Below the pieces are notes generated by a model. It searched no databases. It worked only from the letters and a program-made list of their open reading frames with translations, and had not been told where the DNA came from. From Rhodospirillaceae bacterium (GTDB lineage: Bacteria; Pseudomonadota; Alphaproteobacteria; Rhodospirillales; JABHCV01): a stretch of 44,029 bases of DNA. Within the stretch, counting starts at the first letter, position 1. Each line of letters begins with the position of its first letter. This document shows, in pieces, positions 15,218-24,459 of this stretch. Where the stretch lies: assembly GCA_018671895.1 (NCBI GenBank), contig JABHGV010000016.1:1-44029 (forward strand), read 5' to 3'. The position numbers and the translations under genes were made by a program.

Positions 15218-16401
15218 GATGCGTCGCCTCCGCGTGATGGAAGCCCGCGATGGCGCGCCGCACCGTCGATAAAGCCACCCAGCACCCGGATGAATTCTTG
15301 CTCGTCGAGCAGAAATGCATCATGGCCGTTGTCGGACTTGATCTCGGCAAAGCTGACATTGGCGGCAACCGCGTTCAAGGCGTGCACGATCTCGCGATTG
15401 GCATCCGTCGGGAACAGCCAGTCGCTGGTGAACGAAAACACGCAAAAGCGCGTCGGCGTATCCTTGAAGGCGTTGGCCAAATTATCGTCGTAATCACTTG
15501 CCAGATCGAAATAATCCATGGCGCGCGTCGTATACAAATACGAATTGGCATCGAAGCGATCAACGAACGTGATGCCCTGATGGCGCAGGTAACTTTCGAC
15601 CTGAAAGTCAGCTTCGAACCCATAGGTGATTTCCTTGCGATCCTGCAAGCGTCGCCCGAATTTTCGGTGCAAGGCCGATTCCGACATATAGGTGATGTGC
15701 GCCGTCATCCTGGCCACAGAAAGCCCCCGGTTCGGGTTCTTGCCTTGCGCCAGATAATCACCGCCGCACCAGTCCAGGTCGGCCATGATCGCCTGACGCC
15801 CAACCTCGTGAAAGGCGATGTTCTGCGATGAATGACGGGCCGCAGTGGCAATCGGCACGGCGGCAAATACCCGGTCCGGGAAACTGGCCGCCCATTGCAG
15901 GACCTGCATGCCGCCCATGGACCCGCCAAGCACCGCGAAAACATCGTCGATGCCCAGATGATCCAGCAGCATGGCCTGTACGTTGACCATGTCGCGAACC
16001 GTAATAACCGGGAAATCCAGCCCCCAGGGTTTGCCGGTGGCCGGGTTGATGGACTTCGGCCCAACCGTTCCCATGCAGCCGCCGAGAATATTCGAACAAA
16101 TGACAAAGAACCGGTCCGTGTCGATGGTTTTGCCGGACCCGACGATATGATCCCACCAGCCTTCCTTGCCGGTCAACGGGTGGGTTTCAGCGACGAACTG
16201 ATCACCGGTGAGGGCGTGACAAACAACGATGACGTTGGATTTGTCCTCGTTCAGGGTCCCGTAGGTCTGATAGGCGACGGGGAAATTCTGCAAGTCGGCA
16301 CCGCAATCCAGGCGCAAGGGTTCATCGATGCCAAGCCTGACACTGTGGCCCGGCAGATCGTCGTCCTTCACAATATTATTTTCGCCTGTTGTCGCGGTCA
16401 T
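15214..16401 (-). CDS. metX: MetX, homoserine O-acyltransferase
   Basis: Acylates homoserine at the start of the methionine branch. It is an alpha/beta-hydrolase of 395 residues with nucleophile S161 in [13 protein letters not shown]; the Asp and His of the triad are near the C-terminus ([15 protein letters not shown]). Oxyanion and substrate motifs [18 protein letters not shown] and [13 protein letters not shown] are intact. It is named acetyltransferase by family, but MetX proteins paired with MetW are often succinyltransferases, and the acyl donor cannot be settled by eye. First gene of the metX-metW operon. Confidence 0.93.
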   Translation of the reverse strand: MTATTGENNIVKDDDLPGHSVRLGIDEPLRLDCGADLQNFPVAYQTYGTLNEDKSNVIVVCHALTGDQFVAETHPLTGKEGWWDHIVGSGKTIDTDRFFVICSNILGGCMGTVGPKSINPATGKPWGLDFPVITVRDMVNVQAMLLDHLGIDDVFAVLGGSMGGMQVLQWAASFPDRVFAAVPIATAARHSSQNIAFHEVGRQAIMADLDWCGGDYLAQGKNPNRGLSVARMTAHITYMSESALHRKFGRRLQDRKEITYGFEADFQVESYLRHQGITFVDRFDANSYLYTTRAMDYFDLASDYDDNLANAFKDTPTRFCVFSFTSDWLFPTDANREIVHALNAVAANVSFAEIKSDNGHDAFLLDEQEFIRVLGGFIDGAARHRGLPSRGGDAS

Positions 16402-16438
16402 GGCTTCTAAAGTCTGTTATTCCCGAAAAGCGGGATCA

Positions 16439-16467
16439 TTGCTATGAATCAGCCCGTCTCATGTCAA
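16439..16467 (-). promoter_or_regulatory. Predicted sigma-70 promoter of metX-metW
   Basis: On the minus strand a perfect -35 TTGACA (16462-16467) is followed after 17 bases by TAGCAA (16439-16444). The leader to the metX ATG would contain the small stem TCCCG-AAAAG-CGGGA at about 16420-16434. Confidence 0.45.
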
Positions 16468-16552
16468 TGTTTTCTTTGATTTTAACGGTTTCAGAGACTA
16501 TCACTGATTTCACGTTACGGGGCAGTTTTAAGACTTGCGAGAACCATTACCC

Positions 16553-17458
16553 ATGGCCAAAAAACCATCACTCGACGATTTACGCCGGGAAATCGATGCC
16601 ATAGACGATCAACTGCATGATTTGTTCATGGCGCGGACCGAAATCGTCAAACAAGTGCGCGAGGTTAAACGCGGCCAGCCGGTAAAGATTCGCCCGGCCC
16701 GTGAAGACCGGATTCTCTATCGTCTGATCGAACGCCATCGGGGGCCATTCCCGAAACGGGAAATTGCCCGCATCTGGCGCGAGGTGATCGTCGCCACCCT
16801 GTCCTTCGAAGGGCCATTTTCGGTCGCTGTGCACATGCCCGAGTCCGAGCCGTCCCAGACCCAGGCAGACGAACGGCGAACTGGACTGTGGAACATGGCG
16901 CGCGACCAATACGGATCATTCACCCAAATGACCGGCCACGTCAGTCGTCAGCGCGTTATCGAGGCGGTAAAAAATCAAGATGTAACCGTCGGCGTTTTAC
17001 CAGTCCCAGGGCGCGACGACGCCGATCCATGGTGGGTGCATCTGGCATCAGACATGGACGGCACCCCGAAGGTCATCGCCCGCCTGCCCTTTGCCGGTTC
17101 GCCCAATGGCCGCGGCGGCGACATGCAGGCGCTGGTGATTTGCCCGGTCATGCACGAGCCCAGCAGCGATGACGGCAGCCGCGACCGCACCTATCTGATT
17201 GTCGAGACGGACACGGAAGTCGGCCTCGACCGATTGACCGCTGCCATGAATAAAGCCGACCTGAACGTCTGTTTCAGCAGCGTTGCGCAAAACCCGGAAG
17301 TGCCATCGAAGTGGCTGCATCTGGTCGAGGTCGAAGGTTTCGTTACCGAAGACGAACGCCGTATTGGTCGCCTGAGCGAAGCGCTTGGCGAAAAACCGCT
17401 GCGCATCCTGTCCATGGGCGGCTACGGCACTGCATTAACAGATAAAGAGCTGTCCTGA
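16553..17458 (+). CDS. Chorismate mutase with long C-terminal PDT-like region
   Basis: ATG 16553 gives 301 residues. The first ~90 are an AroQ-type chorismate mutase (DDLRREIDAIDDQLHDLFMA, KQVREVKRGQ, REDRILYRLIERHRG), which turns chorismate into prephenate. The remaining ~200 residues recall the periplasmic-binding fold of prephenate dehydratase, with an ACT-like LIVETDTEVGLDRLTAAM stretch, but the dehydratase catalytic Thr-Arg-Phe motif is not visible. It may be a regulatory or degenerate P-protein. It overlaps the hisC-like gene by one base (TGATG); tyrA follows, so the three form one aromatic amino acid operon. Confidence 0.85.
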   Translation: MAKKPSLDDLRREIDAIDDQLHDLFMARTEIVKQVREVKRGQPVKIRPAREDRILYRLIERHRGPFPKREIARIWREVIVATLSFEGPFSVAVHMPESEPSQTQADERRTGLWNMARDQYGSFTQMTGHVSRQRVIEAVKNQDVTVGVLPVPGRDDADPWWVHLASDMDGTPKVIARLPFAGSPNGRGGDMQALVICPVMHEPSSDDGSRDRTYLIVETDTEVGLDRLTAAMNKADLNVCFSSVAQNPEVPSKWLHLVEVEGFVTEDERRIGRLSEALGEKPLRILSMGGYGTALTDKELS

Positions 17459-18546
17459 TGAGCCCCCTTAATCCGAAACCCGGCATTCTGGATATCGCGC
17501 CATACGTTGGCGGCGATTCCGCCATTGATGGCATTGATGACATTATCAAGCTGGCGTCCAACGAAGGCGCGCTGGGGCCAAGTCCAAAAGCCGTTCAGGC
17601 ATACAGGCAAGCCGGAGAAACCCTGCACCGTTATCCCGATGGTGGCAGCGCAGACCTGCGCGAGGCACTGGGCAAGGCCAACGGTATCGATGCCAACCGC
17701 ATCGTCTGTGGATCGGGATCAGACGAACTGCTCGACCTGCTGGCCCGCGCCTATGCCGGTCCCGGCGACGAGGTCTTGTTCACGGAACACGGTTTTTTAA
17801 TGTACCCGATTGCCACCAAGGGCGTTGGTGCGACCCCGGTCGTGGTGCCGGAAACGAACCTGACCGCCGATGTCGATGCGATCCTGAAAAGGGTCACGGA
17901 CAACACCAGGATCATATTTCTGGCGAACCCCAACAACCCGACCGGCACATACTTGTCGGATGCCGAAGTGCGTCGTCTGCACGCCGGGTTGCCCAGCGGA
18001 GTGCTGCTGGTGATCGACGCGGCCTACGCCGAATATGTCGAGCTTGACGATTACACCGCCGGTGCCGAACTGGTTGATGAGTTCGATAACGTGGTGATGA
18101 CGCGCACGTTCTCGAAGCTGTATGCATTGGGCGGTGCCCGCCTTGGCTGGGCCTATTGCCCCGAGGCCGTCGCCGATGTGCTGAACCGCTTGCGTGGGCC
18201 ATTTAACGTCAACTCAGCCGCCCAGGCCGCCGGTCTGGCAGCGCTCGCCGATACCGATTTCGCCGACAAGGTCCGCGCCCATACCCGCAAGTGGTACGAC
18301 TGGACACGTCAGCAACTGGGTGGCCTTGGGCTCGAGGTGCCGTCAAAAGTCGGCAACTTCCTGCTGGTGCGTTTCCCCGGTGACGACGAACACAATGCAG
18401 GTGCGGCAAACGAATTTCTGAAATCCCGCGGCATCATCGTCCGCCTGATGGCGGGCTATGGCCTGCCTGACTGTCTGCGCATCACCATCGGACAGGAGAA
18501 TGAAATGCGTGCGCTGATCGATGCGCTGGCCGAGTTTATGGGCTAG
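17458..18546 (+). CDS. hisC: Histidinol-phosphate / aromatic aminotransferase
   Basis: A class I/II PLP-dependent aminotransferase of 362 residues. The PLP lysine is K220 in TRTFSKLYALGGARLGW; NPNNPTG (157-163) and the start LASNEGALGPSPKA, with HRYPDGG, are the HisC-type signatures. Position between chorismate mutase and prephenate dehydrogenase suggests that it mainly transaminates phenylpyruvate/hydroxyphenylpyruvate (or prephenate), perhaps along with histidinol phosphate; no other his gene is near. Start overlaps the preceding stop by one base. Confidence 0.93.
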   Translation: MSPLNPKPGILDIAPYVGGDSAIDGIDDIIKLASNEGALGPSPKAVQAYRQAGETLHRYPDGGSADLREALGKANGIDANRIVCGSGSDELLDLLARAYAGPGDEVLFTEHGFLMYPIATKGVGATPVVVPETNLTADVDAILKRVTDNTRIIFLANPNNPTGTYLSDAEVRRLHAGLPSGVLLVIDAAYAEYVELDDYTAGAELVDEFDNVVMTRTFSKLYALGGARLGWAYCPEAVADVLNRLRGPFNVNSAAQAAGLAALADTDFADKVRAHTRKWYDWTRQQLGGLGLEVPSKVGNFLLVRFPGDDEHNAGAANEFLKSRGIIVRLMAGYGLPDCLRITIGQENEMRALIDALAEFMG

Positions 18547-18555
18547 GTTACGGAC

Positions 18556-19467
18556 ATGACCGCAGACACCCCCCTGTTTGAGCGTATCGCGCTGATCGGC
18601 ATTGGCCTGATTGGATCGTCTCTGGCGCGCGCCGTCCGCCAGCATGGTCTGGCCGGGCACATTGCCATCTGTACGCGCAGCGCCGAAACCCTGGCGGCTG
18701 CCGAAAAGCTGGAACTGGGCGACAGCTACACCCAAGACGCGGCTGTTGCCGCCAAAGACGCCGATCTGGTCGTCATATGTGTGCCCATGGGCGCTTATGG
18801 TGCGGTCGCCGAAGCAATTGCACCTTCCCTGAAGGCGGGTGCCATTGTAAGCGATGTCGGTTCGACCAAAAAATCGGCGATTGACGATCTGGGCCCGTCG
18901 ATCCCCGACGGCGTGCATCTGGTCCCCGGACACCCGATTGCCGGCACCGAACATTCCGGGCCTGAACACGGCTTTGCCAGTTTGTTCGAGAATCACTGGT
19001 GTATCCTGACGCCGCCCGATGGCACCAACAGCGACGCCATCGACAAGATGACGCGGCTGTGGGAAACCTGCGGCTCCATGGTCGAGATCATGGATGCGGC
19101 CCATCACGATCAGGTGCTGGCCATCACTTCGCATCTGCCGCACCTGATTTCATACACCATCGTTGGCACCGCCACCGATTTGGAAGACCATCTGAAAAAG
19201 GAAGTGGTCAAATTCGCCGCCGGTGGTTTCCGCGACTTCACCCGCATCGCCGCGTCGGACCCGATAATGTGGCGCGATATCTTCCTTAACAACAAGGATG
19301 CGGTGCTCGACGTTCTCGGTCGCTTTACCGAAGACCTGACCGCCCTGCAACGCGCCATCCGGCGCGGCGAAGCCGATACCCTGGGCGACAGTTTCGAGCG
19401 TACGCGCGACATTCGCAAAGGCGTCATCGAAGCCAAGCAGGATTTCATGGATAAAGAAGAAGAGTAA
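18556..19467 (+). CDS. tyrA: Prephenate/arogenate dehydrogenase
   Basis: Oxidative decarboxylation of prephenate (or arogenate) to the tyrosine precursor. A 303-residue protein with a Rossmann NAD(P) site IALIGIGLIGSSLARA near the N-terminus. VSDVGSTKKS, GHPIAGTEHSGP with the catalytic His, HHDQVLAITSHLPHL and FRDFTRIAASDPIMWRDIF are dehydrogenase signatures. No ACT domain is seen at the end. Last gene of the chorismate mutase-hisC-tyrA operon, 9 bases after hisC. Confidence 0.95.
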   Translation: MTADTPLFERIALIGIGLIGSSLARAVRQHGLAGHIAICTRSAETLAAAEKLELGDSYTQDAAVAAKDADLVVICVPMGAYGAVAEAIAPSLKAGAIVSDVGSTKKSAIDDLGPSIPDGVHLVPGHPIAGTEHSGPEHGFASLFENHWCILTPPDGTNSDAIDKMTRLWETCGSMVEIMDAAHHDQVLAITSHLPHLISYTIVGTATDLEDHLKKEVVKFAAGGFRDFTRIAASDPIMWRDIFLNNKDAVLDVLGRFTEDLTALQRAIRRGEADTLGDSFERTRDIRKGVIEAKQDFMDKEEE

Positions 19468-19469
19468 TT

Positions 19470-19512
19470 AAAACTTGGCTTCCAGAGGACGCACCACCCG
19501 AAGGGTGCGCCA
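19470..19512 (+). repeat. Dispersed hairpin repeat, copy B
   Basis: AAAACTTGGCTTCCAGAGG is followed by the stem CACCC-GAA-GGGTG and GCGCC. It begins 2 bases after the tyrA stop and lies between the convergent ends of tyrA and the DUF2125 gene. Same TTCCAGA plus GAA-loop layout as copies A, C, D and E. Confidence 0.7.
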
Positions 19513-19526
19513 ATCAAACAAGACGA

Positions 19527-20585
19527 CTAGTCGATTCGTCCGAACTGTTTCCAGTCGACCTCATCAAACTTCATCAACCCGACCGGCCCCGCGAACAGCT
19601 GGCGGTCCTGTAGCGTCAGCGCCAGATTGAGTATCGGCGGACCGCCGTTATCCGACCGCCGCGACATGACGCCCAAAATCATTTTGGCGGCAACCGCATC
19701 GCGCGACTTGACCAAGCCGGTTTCTTTCAGGGCATCAATGGCATCGAAGAAGCCCTCCACATGGGCGGTAAAAGCGCCAATCGGCTGCAACGCGGCATCC
19801 AGCGCCAATGTGCCATCCCCCTTTAGCGCCAGCGGCCCGTGACGCACAGAAAGCCGTTCGATCTCGATGGTGCCACCCGCATCGCGCCAGACCTCGAGTG
19901 AATCCCGCATCGGCCCGGACTCGAGATGTCCCTGCAAGCGGGCCTCGACCTGAAATTCCCGAATTCCCTTACCCAAAGGCGTCGCCATAAAATTCGGCAG
20001 CCTGAGACCATTGAGACGAATGTCCATGTCCGCGCCGTCAGAGTCGGGCTTCTCTACGTGGACCCGGCCGCTGCTGACGGCCAGACCGCCGAGCCCCGGT
20101 TTGTCGCCGTTCAGTGTCAGGCCGTTGATGGATACATCAAGCCCCCGCCCGCCAACGCTGACCGAGACGTTTTCTGTCTCGCCGATATAGGTGGACATTT
20201 CTGTATCGGGCATGGTGAAGCTGAGCATTTGCTGACCGGTTGTTTTCAACCTCACCGTGGTCCAGTCCCATGGCGTCAGCGAAACTTCCAGTTTCTCGCC
20301 TTCCCAGCCCCACGGGTTTGGTGAATTGGGGCCGCCGATGCCGGGATTGGCGATGTCGAGGCGAATGCGCATCGGGTAGCCGGTTTCTTCCATGCTGTCG
20401 AAGCGCACGGTGTAGCCTTCGCCGCGGCGCGCATCGACCCAGTCCAGCGTGGCTTCACGGGCAATGGTCGCGAGATAAATCCAGACACCCGTATAAACGA
20501 CCACCGCAAAAGCACAGGCGAGGGTAACGAACAGCCACTTATTACTGCGGGTTGGCGTCACGGGACGGCGATAGGAATCAATCAT
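19527..20585 (-). CDS. DUF2125 domain protein
   Basis: A 352-residue protein of the alphaproteobacterial DUF2125 family. One N-terminal membrane anchor (WLFVTLACAFAVVVYTGVWIYL, about 18-40) is followed by a periplasmic domain rich in beta strands, starting ATLDWVDARRGEGYTVRFDS. Repeated strand patterns (MDIRLNGLRLP, GTIEIERLSVRHGPLALKGDG) suggest a long lipid-transport-like or AsmA-like fold, but this is inference and no function is known to me. It is divergent from chaC, 52 bases away. Confidence 0.85.
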   Translation of the reverse strand: MIDSYRRPVTPTRSNKWLFVTLACAFAVVVYTGVWIYLATIAREATLDWVDARRGEGYTVRFDSMEETGYPMRIRLDIANPGIGGPNSPNPWGWEGEKLEVSLTPWDWTTVRLKTTGQQMLSFTMPDTEMSTYIGETENVSVSVGGRGLDVSINGLTLNGDKPGLGGLAVSSGRVHVEKPDSDGADMDIRLNGLRLPNFMATPLGKGIREFQVEARLQGHLESGPMRDSLEVWRDAGGTIEIERLSVRHGPLALKGDGTLALDAALQPIGAFTAHVEGFFDAIDALKETGLVKSRDAVAAKMILGVMSRRSDNGGPPILNLALTLQDRQLFAGPVGLMKFDEVDWKQFGRID

Positions 20586-20637
20586 GGAGACGTTATAGGA
20601 CGTTGCGCGGTTATGCGCGAGGGGATAGCTTTTCCGT

Positions 20638-21195
20638 ATGGTCGATAGAGAACAATCTGATGAAACCTGGGTCTTCGGTTATGGCTCGCTGATGTGGCGA
20701 CCGGACTTTCCGTTTGTCGAAGCCAGCCCGGCCCTGCTTCAGGGGTATAACCGGGCGCTGTGTATCTATTCGACCATTTACCGCGGCACCGAGGAAAAAC
20801 CGGGGCTGGTGCTGGGGCTGGATGAAGGCGGCGAGTGCCATGGTCGGGCCTTCAGGCTGGACCTGAACGATGTCGACGATGTCATGGAAACCCTGCACAA
20901 GCGCGAGATGCCGACCAACGTCTATACGCCGCGATTCTTAAACGTCTGTCTTGAGGGCGGACGCAATGTGCAGGCCTATACCTTTATCGTCAGGCGCGAC
21001 CACGAACAGTACACCGGGGTGTTGAGCATTGAAGAACAGGCCCGCCTGGTCAAACAGGGGATCGGGCCGAACGGCAGCTCGCTGGACTATCTGGCCAACA
21101 CGCTGGAGCATCTGGACGAAATGGACAGTTCGGGTGCTATTTCCGAAGGCGATGCAGAGCAACGCCTGCACGAGGTTTTGAGGGCAGTAGGTTAG
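20638..21195 (+). CDS. chaC: ChaC-like glutathione-specific gamma-glutamylcyclotransferase
   Basis: A 185-residue gamma-glutamylcyclotransferase-fold protein. WVFGYGSLMWRPDF is the ChaC substrate-binding signature (YGSL), and the catalytic Glu is the one in LHKREMPTNVY. RAFRLD and YTFIVRRDHEQY follow as in the family. It cleaves glutathione to 5-oxoproline and Cys-Gly in the cytosol. Its 3' end is one base from the convergent nrdJ. No clear ribosome site is seen before the ATG. Confidence 0.93.
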   Translation: MVDREQSDETWVFGYGSLMWRPDFPFVEASPALLQGYNRALCIYSTIYRGTEEKPGLVLGLDEGGECHGRAFRLDLNDVDDVMETLHKREMPTNVYTPRFLNVCLEGGRNVQAYTFIVRRDHEQYTGVLSIEEQARLVKQGIGPNGSSLDYLANTLEHLDEMDSSGAISEGDAEQRLHEVLRAVG

Positions 21196-21196
21196 C

Positions 21197-23575
21197 TCAC
21201 CCGCACTTGGAATAATCGCACGACATGCATGTGTCGCAGCCTTCGATACGGGCCAGAGATGGCTGGGCGCATTTCGGACACTGGCGCAGACGCATGTTGG
21301 GGGCCGCATCGGAACCGTCACCGCCTGAGGACTCCTCGTCGCCGCCAGCCATATTGCCTGCTAATGCCGCCATCTGGATTTTCGCCTCTTCGGCCTTGTC
21401 GCTGAGCGCGCCCGGCGCCTGCAGGAAACCGATGGAAATCATGTGCTTTTCGATAACGTCGCCGATGGCCGCCAACAGCGACGGCACGTAGCGCCCACCC
21501 ATCCAATGGCCGCCGCGCGGGTCGAACACCGCTTTCAGTTCCTCGACCACGAATGAAACATCGCCGCCGCGACGAAAGACCGCCGATATCATCCGCGTCA
21601 GCGCCACCGTCCAGGCATAGTGTTCCATGTTCTTGGAATTGATGAAAATCTCGAACGGACGGGTCCGTCCGGCATCATCGAGAATATCGCTCATGGTGAT
21701 GTAGATGGCGTGGTCGCTTTCCGGCCAGCGCACCTTGTAGGTCGCGCCCGCCAGTTCTTCGGGACGATCCAGCGGCTGGAACAGGTGGGTGACCGGGCCG
21801 GAGTCGCCAAGGTCCGTCGGTGTCGCCGTCGCGGTCGGGGCCTGTAGCGGCAGTTCCGGTTCGTCCCCTTCTTTCTTGGCCACCAGCACCGCGCCGGTCA
21901 CATCGTTTGGCCGGTACGTGGTGCAGCCCTTGCAGCCCAGGTCATAGGCCTGCATGTAGATGTCCTTGAAATCATCAAAGGTGATGCTTTCCGGGCAATT
22001 GATGGTCTTGGAAATGGATGAGTCGATGTAGTCCTGTACGGCCGATTGCATCACCAGATGGTCGTTCGGGGTCAAGCCTTGGGCATCGACGAAGGCATCG
22101 GGCAGGGCCGCATCGGGGCCGTACAGACGCTTGAACAAACGCCAGGCGTAATCGCTGACGTCTTCGGAACGCCGGGTGCCGTCTTCCATCAGTACATTGC
22201 GGGTGTATTTAAAACTGAACACCGGTTCCAGCCCCGAAGATACATTATCGGCGAACAGGGAAATGGTGCCGGTCGGCGCCACCGACGTCAGCAGCGCGTT
22301 GCGAATCCCATGTTTGGAAATGGCGTCGCGGATATCCTCGTCGAGGCCTCCAATGGCATCTGTCGCCAGATACTTTTCCGCATCATAAAGCGGAAACGCG
22401 CCTTTTTCAGCGGCCAGATCGACGGACGCCAGATAAGACGCCCGGCGGATGACGGCCATCCATTCACGTGTCAGGGCGACCGCATCGGCCCCGCCATAAC
22501 GCGCCCCGCACATAATCAGGGCATCGGCCAGCCCGGTAACGCCGAGCCCGATGCGACGTTTTGATTCCGCTTCATGGCGTTGTTCGGGCAGCGGGAAATT
22601 GGAAATGTCGATGACGTTGTCCATCATCCTGACCGCGGTTGCCACCAGTTCGGCCAGTGCCTCTTGATCAAGGTGGGCTTCTGTCGTGAACGGGCTTTCA
22701 ATCAGCCGGGCCAGATTGACCGAGCCCAGCAGGCACGCCCCATAAGGCGGCAACGGTTGCTCGCCGCACGGGTTGGTGGCGTGGATGGTCTCGCAATAAT
22801 TCAGCGGGTTCAGGCGATTGATGCGATCAATGAAAATAACGCCCGGTTCGGCATAGGCGTAGGTGGCGCGCATGATCTTGTCCCACAGTTCGCGCGCCTG
22901 CAGGGTTTTATAGGTGGTGTCGTTAAAGGTCAGATCCCACGGGGCGTCTTCCTTGACCGCCTGCATGAAATCGTCGGTGACCAGCACCGACAGGTTGAAC
23001 ATGCGCAGCCGTCCGGCCTCTTGCTTGACCTCGATAAAACTCTCGATGTCGGGATGATCACAGCGCATGACGCCCATCATCGCGCCGCGACGCGAACCGG
23101 CGCTCATGATCGTCCGGCACATGGCGTCCCAGACATCCATGAACGTCAACGGGCCCGATGCATCGGCACCGACGCCTTTAACCGCCGCCCCCTTCGGGCG
23201 CAGGGTCGAAAAATCATAACCGATGCCGCCACCCTGCTGCATGGTCAGGGCGGCTTCTTTCAGGTTGTCGAAGATGCCCGCCATGTCATCGGCGATATCG
23301 CCCATGACGAAACAGTTGAACAGGGTGACGTTGCGCCCGGTGCCGGCCCCGGTAACGATGCGCCCGGCTGGCAGGAACTTGAAATCCTGCAATGCGTCAT
23401 GAAAACGTTCGCCCCAGTGCTGGCGCGCTTCCTCGTCCTTTTCCGCCGAGGCCAGCGTTGTCGCGATGCGCACCCAAGTGTCGTCGATGGTTTTATCCAC
23501 AGGGCGTCCGTCGGCATCTTTCAGACGGTATTTCATATCCCAAATGCGTTGCGAAATAGACGCGACCTGACTCAT
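21197..23575 (-). CDS. nrdJ: NrdJ, adenosylcobalamin-dependent (class II) ribonucleotide reductase
   Basis: Makes deoxyribonucleotides with coenzyme B12 as radical source, independent of oxygen. ATG 23575 with GGAG 9 bases upstream gives 792 residues; a GTG at 23590 is less likely. The catalytic barrel has LFNCFVMG, the loop NPCGEQPLPPYGACLLGSVN with the radical-site Cys and Glu, and SVAPTGTISL. CKGCTTYRP and a long tail follow, ending in the zinc ribbon CPKC...CDTCMSCDYSKCG typical of alphaproteobacterial NrdJ, which holds the redox-active cysteines. No class I nrdAB is in the window. The PduO adenosyltransferase at 39451 could supply its cofactor. Confidence 0.96.
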   Translation of the reverse strand: MSQVASISQRIWDMKYRLKDADGRPVDKTIDDTWVRIATTLASAEKDEEARQHWGERFHDALQDFKFLPAGRIVTGAGTGRNVTLFNCFVMGDIADDMAGIFDNLKEAALTMQQGGGIGYDFSTLRPKGAAVKGVGADASGPLTFMDVWDAMCRTIMSAGSRRGAMMGVMRCDHPDIESFIEVKQEAGRLRMFNLSVLVTDDFMQAVKEDAPWDLTFNDTTYKTLQARELWDKIMRATYAYAEPGVIFIDRINRLNPLNYCETIHATNPCGEQPLPPYGACLLGSVNLARLIESPFTTEAHLDQEALAELVATAVRMMDNVIDISNFPLPEQRHEAESKRRIGLGVTGLADALIMCGARYGGADAVALTREWMAVIRRASYLASVDLAAEKGAFPLYDAEKYLATDAIGGLDEDIRDAISKHGIRNALLTSVAPTGTISLFADNVSSGLEPVFSFKYTRNVLMEDGTRRSEDVSDYAWRLFKRLYGPDAALPDAFVDAQGLTPNDHLVMQSAVQDYIDSSISKTINCPESITFDDFKDIYMQAYDLGCKGCTTYRPNDVTGAVLVAKKEGDEPELPLQAPTATATPTDLGDSGPVTHLFQPLDRPEELAGATYKVRWPESDHAIYITMSDILDDAGRTRPFEIFINSKNMEHYAWTVALTRMISAVFRRGGDVSFVVEELKAVFDPRGGHWMGGRYVPSLLAAIGDVIEKHMISIGFLQAPGALSDKAEEAKIQMAALAGNMAGGDEESSGGDGSDAAPNMRLRQCPKCAQPSLARIEGCDTCMSCDYSKCG

Positions 23576-23657
23576 GACAATCTCCGGCACGGCAAAAACG
23601 CCGCGTATATAAAGGATAGCGCCGCTAAGTGTTTGCTAAATAGCGACTTTCACAAGG

Positions 23658-23686
23658 ATTTTAGGGCCGGGATGGAAATTCGTCAA
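23658..23686 (-). promoter_or_regulatory. Predicted sigma-70 promoter of nrdJ
   Basis: On the minus strand TTGACG (23681-23686) and TAAAAT (23658-23663) are separated by exactly 17 bases. The start would fall near 23651, about 75 bases before the nrdJ ATG. Two DnaA-box-like sequences lie 20-40 bases further upstream. Confidence 0.6.
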
Positions 23687-23705
23687 GCAGATGTTCATGC
23701 TTTGT

Positions 23706-23726
23706 TTACCCACAGACTTGTCCACA
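23706..23726. promoter_or_regulatory. Pair of DnaA-box-like 9-mers upstream of nrdJ
   Basis: TTACCCACA (23706-23714) and TTGTCCACA (23718-23726) each differ at one position from the DnaA box TTATCCACA, in the same orientation and 3 bases apart. They lie about 55-75 bases upstream of the predicted nrdJ start point. DnaA control of ribonucleotide reductase is known for E. coli nrdAB; here it is only suggested by sequence. Confidence 0.4.
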
Positions 23727-23736
23727 AGACAGCCGA

Positions 23737-24459
23737 TCAGGTGCTTTTTTCGGCCTCGGCGATGAGCCTGGCCGTCGCCGTTTCGATACGGCTTTCCAGT
23801 TCAGCCATGAATTGGCGGCGGTCGAGGCCGGTCGGCATCGGTTCCAGGTATTCCAGAACCACCCGTCCCGGCTGTTTCAGAAACGCCCGACGCGGCCAAA
23901 AGACACCCGAGTTCAGCGCCACCGGCACCACCGGCGCATCGCCGGTCTTGTACACGGCGGCGACGCCGGGGTGGTACGGCAGGCTGGAGCCAACGGTCGA
24001 ACGGGTGCCTTCGGGGAAAATAATGACCTTGCGGCCCTGGCCCAGACGATCGCGAACGTCCTTGATCATTTGTTTCAGGGCCGACCCGCCACCGTCGCGA
24101 TCGATGGCGATCATGGCCGATTTTTTCAGCAACCAGCCATAGACCGGCACAGATAACAGTTCTTTTTTCAGCACGTAACTGGCGTCATCCAAGGCCATCA
24201 GATAGACGCCCGTATCCCATGCCGATTGATGCTTCGATGCGATAATGGCGGCACCATCGGGCACATTCTCGCGGCCGCGAATTTCAAAATCCAGCCCGAT
24301 GACAACCTTCAACAGCGCCATCATATAGACCATCCAGTAATGCAGACATCGCTGCAGGACGCTGCGCGGAAACGGCAGCGTCAACAGCATCAATATGACG
24401 ATAAGCGCCGAGGTCGGAAAAAAAACGGCATTAAAGATCAGGGAACGGACCGCCTTCAT
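23737..24459 (-). CDS. plsC: 1-acyl-sn-glycerol-3-phosphate acyltransferase (PlsC-like)
   Basis: Acylates lysophosphatidic acid in membrane lipid synthesis. ATG 24459 overlaps the stop of the ydcF-like gene (ATGA) and gives 240 residues, the family size. An N-terminal membrane segment (FFPTSALIVILMLLTLPF) is followed by the acyltransferase motifs: a KHQSAWDT variant of HX4D, IIFPEGTRS and a VPVALNSG block. The last gene of the ftsE-ftsX-ydcF-plsC operon. Confidence 0.93.
   Translation of the reverse strand: MKAVRSLIFNAVFFPTSALIVILMLLTLPFPRSVLQRCLHYWMVYMMALLKVVIGLDFEIRGRENVPDGAAIIASKHQSAWDTGVYLMALDDASYVLKKELLSVPVYGWLLKKSAMIAIDRDGGGSALKQMIKDVRDRLGQGRKVIIFPEGTRSTVGSSLPYHPGVAAVYKTGDAPVVPVALNSGVFWPRRAFLKQPGRVVLEYLEPMPTGLDRRQFMAELESRIETATARLIAEAEKST

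Noticed and set aside
16402-16534. Possible SAM-II riboswitch before metX
   Set aside because: The region has a promoter and a small stem but I could not match the conserved pseudoknot sequence of SAM-II. A covariance search with the SAM-II model would settle it.
23576-23736. Possible cobalamin riboswitch before nrdJ
   Set aside because: The gap is only about 160 bases and the expected B12-box was not seen; a promoter explains it better.
22574-24142. 522-residue open frame on the plus strand opposite nrdJ and plsC
   Set aside because: It lies antisense to two clear genes, has no recognisable domain, and such long shadows are common in GC-rich DNA.
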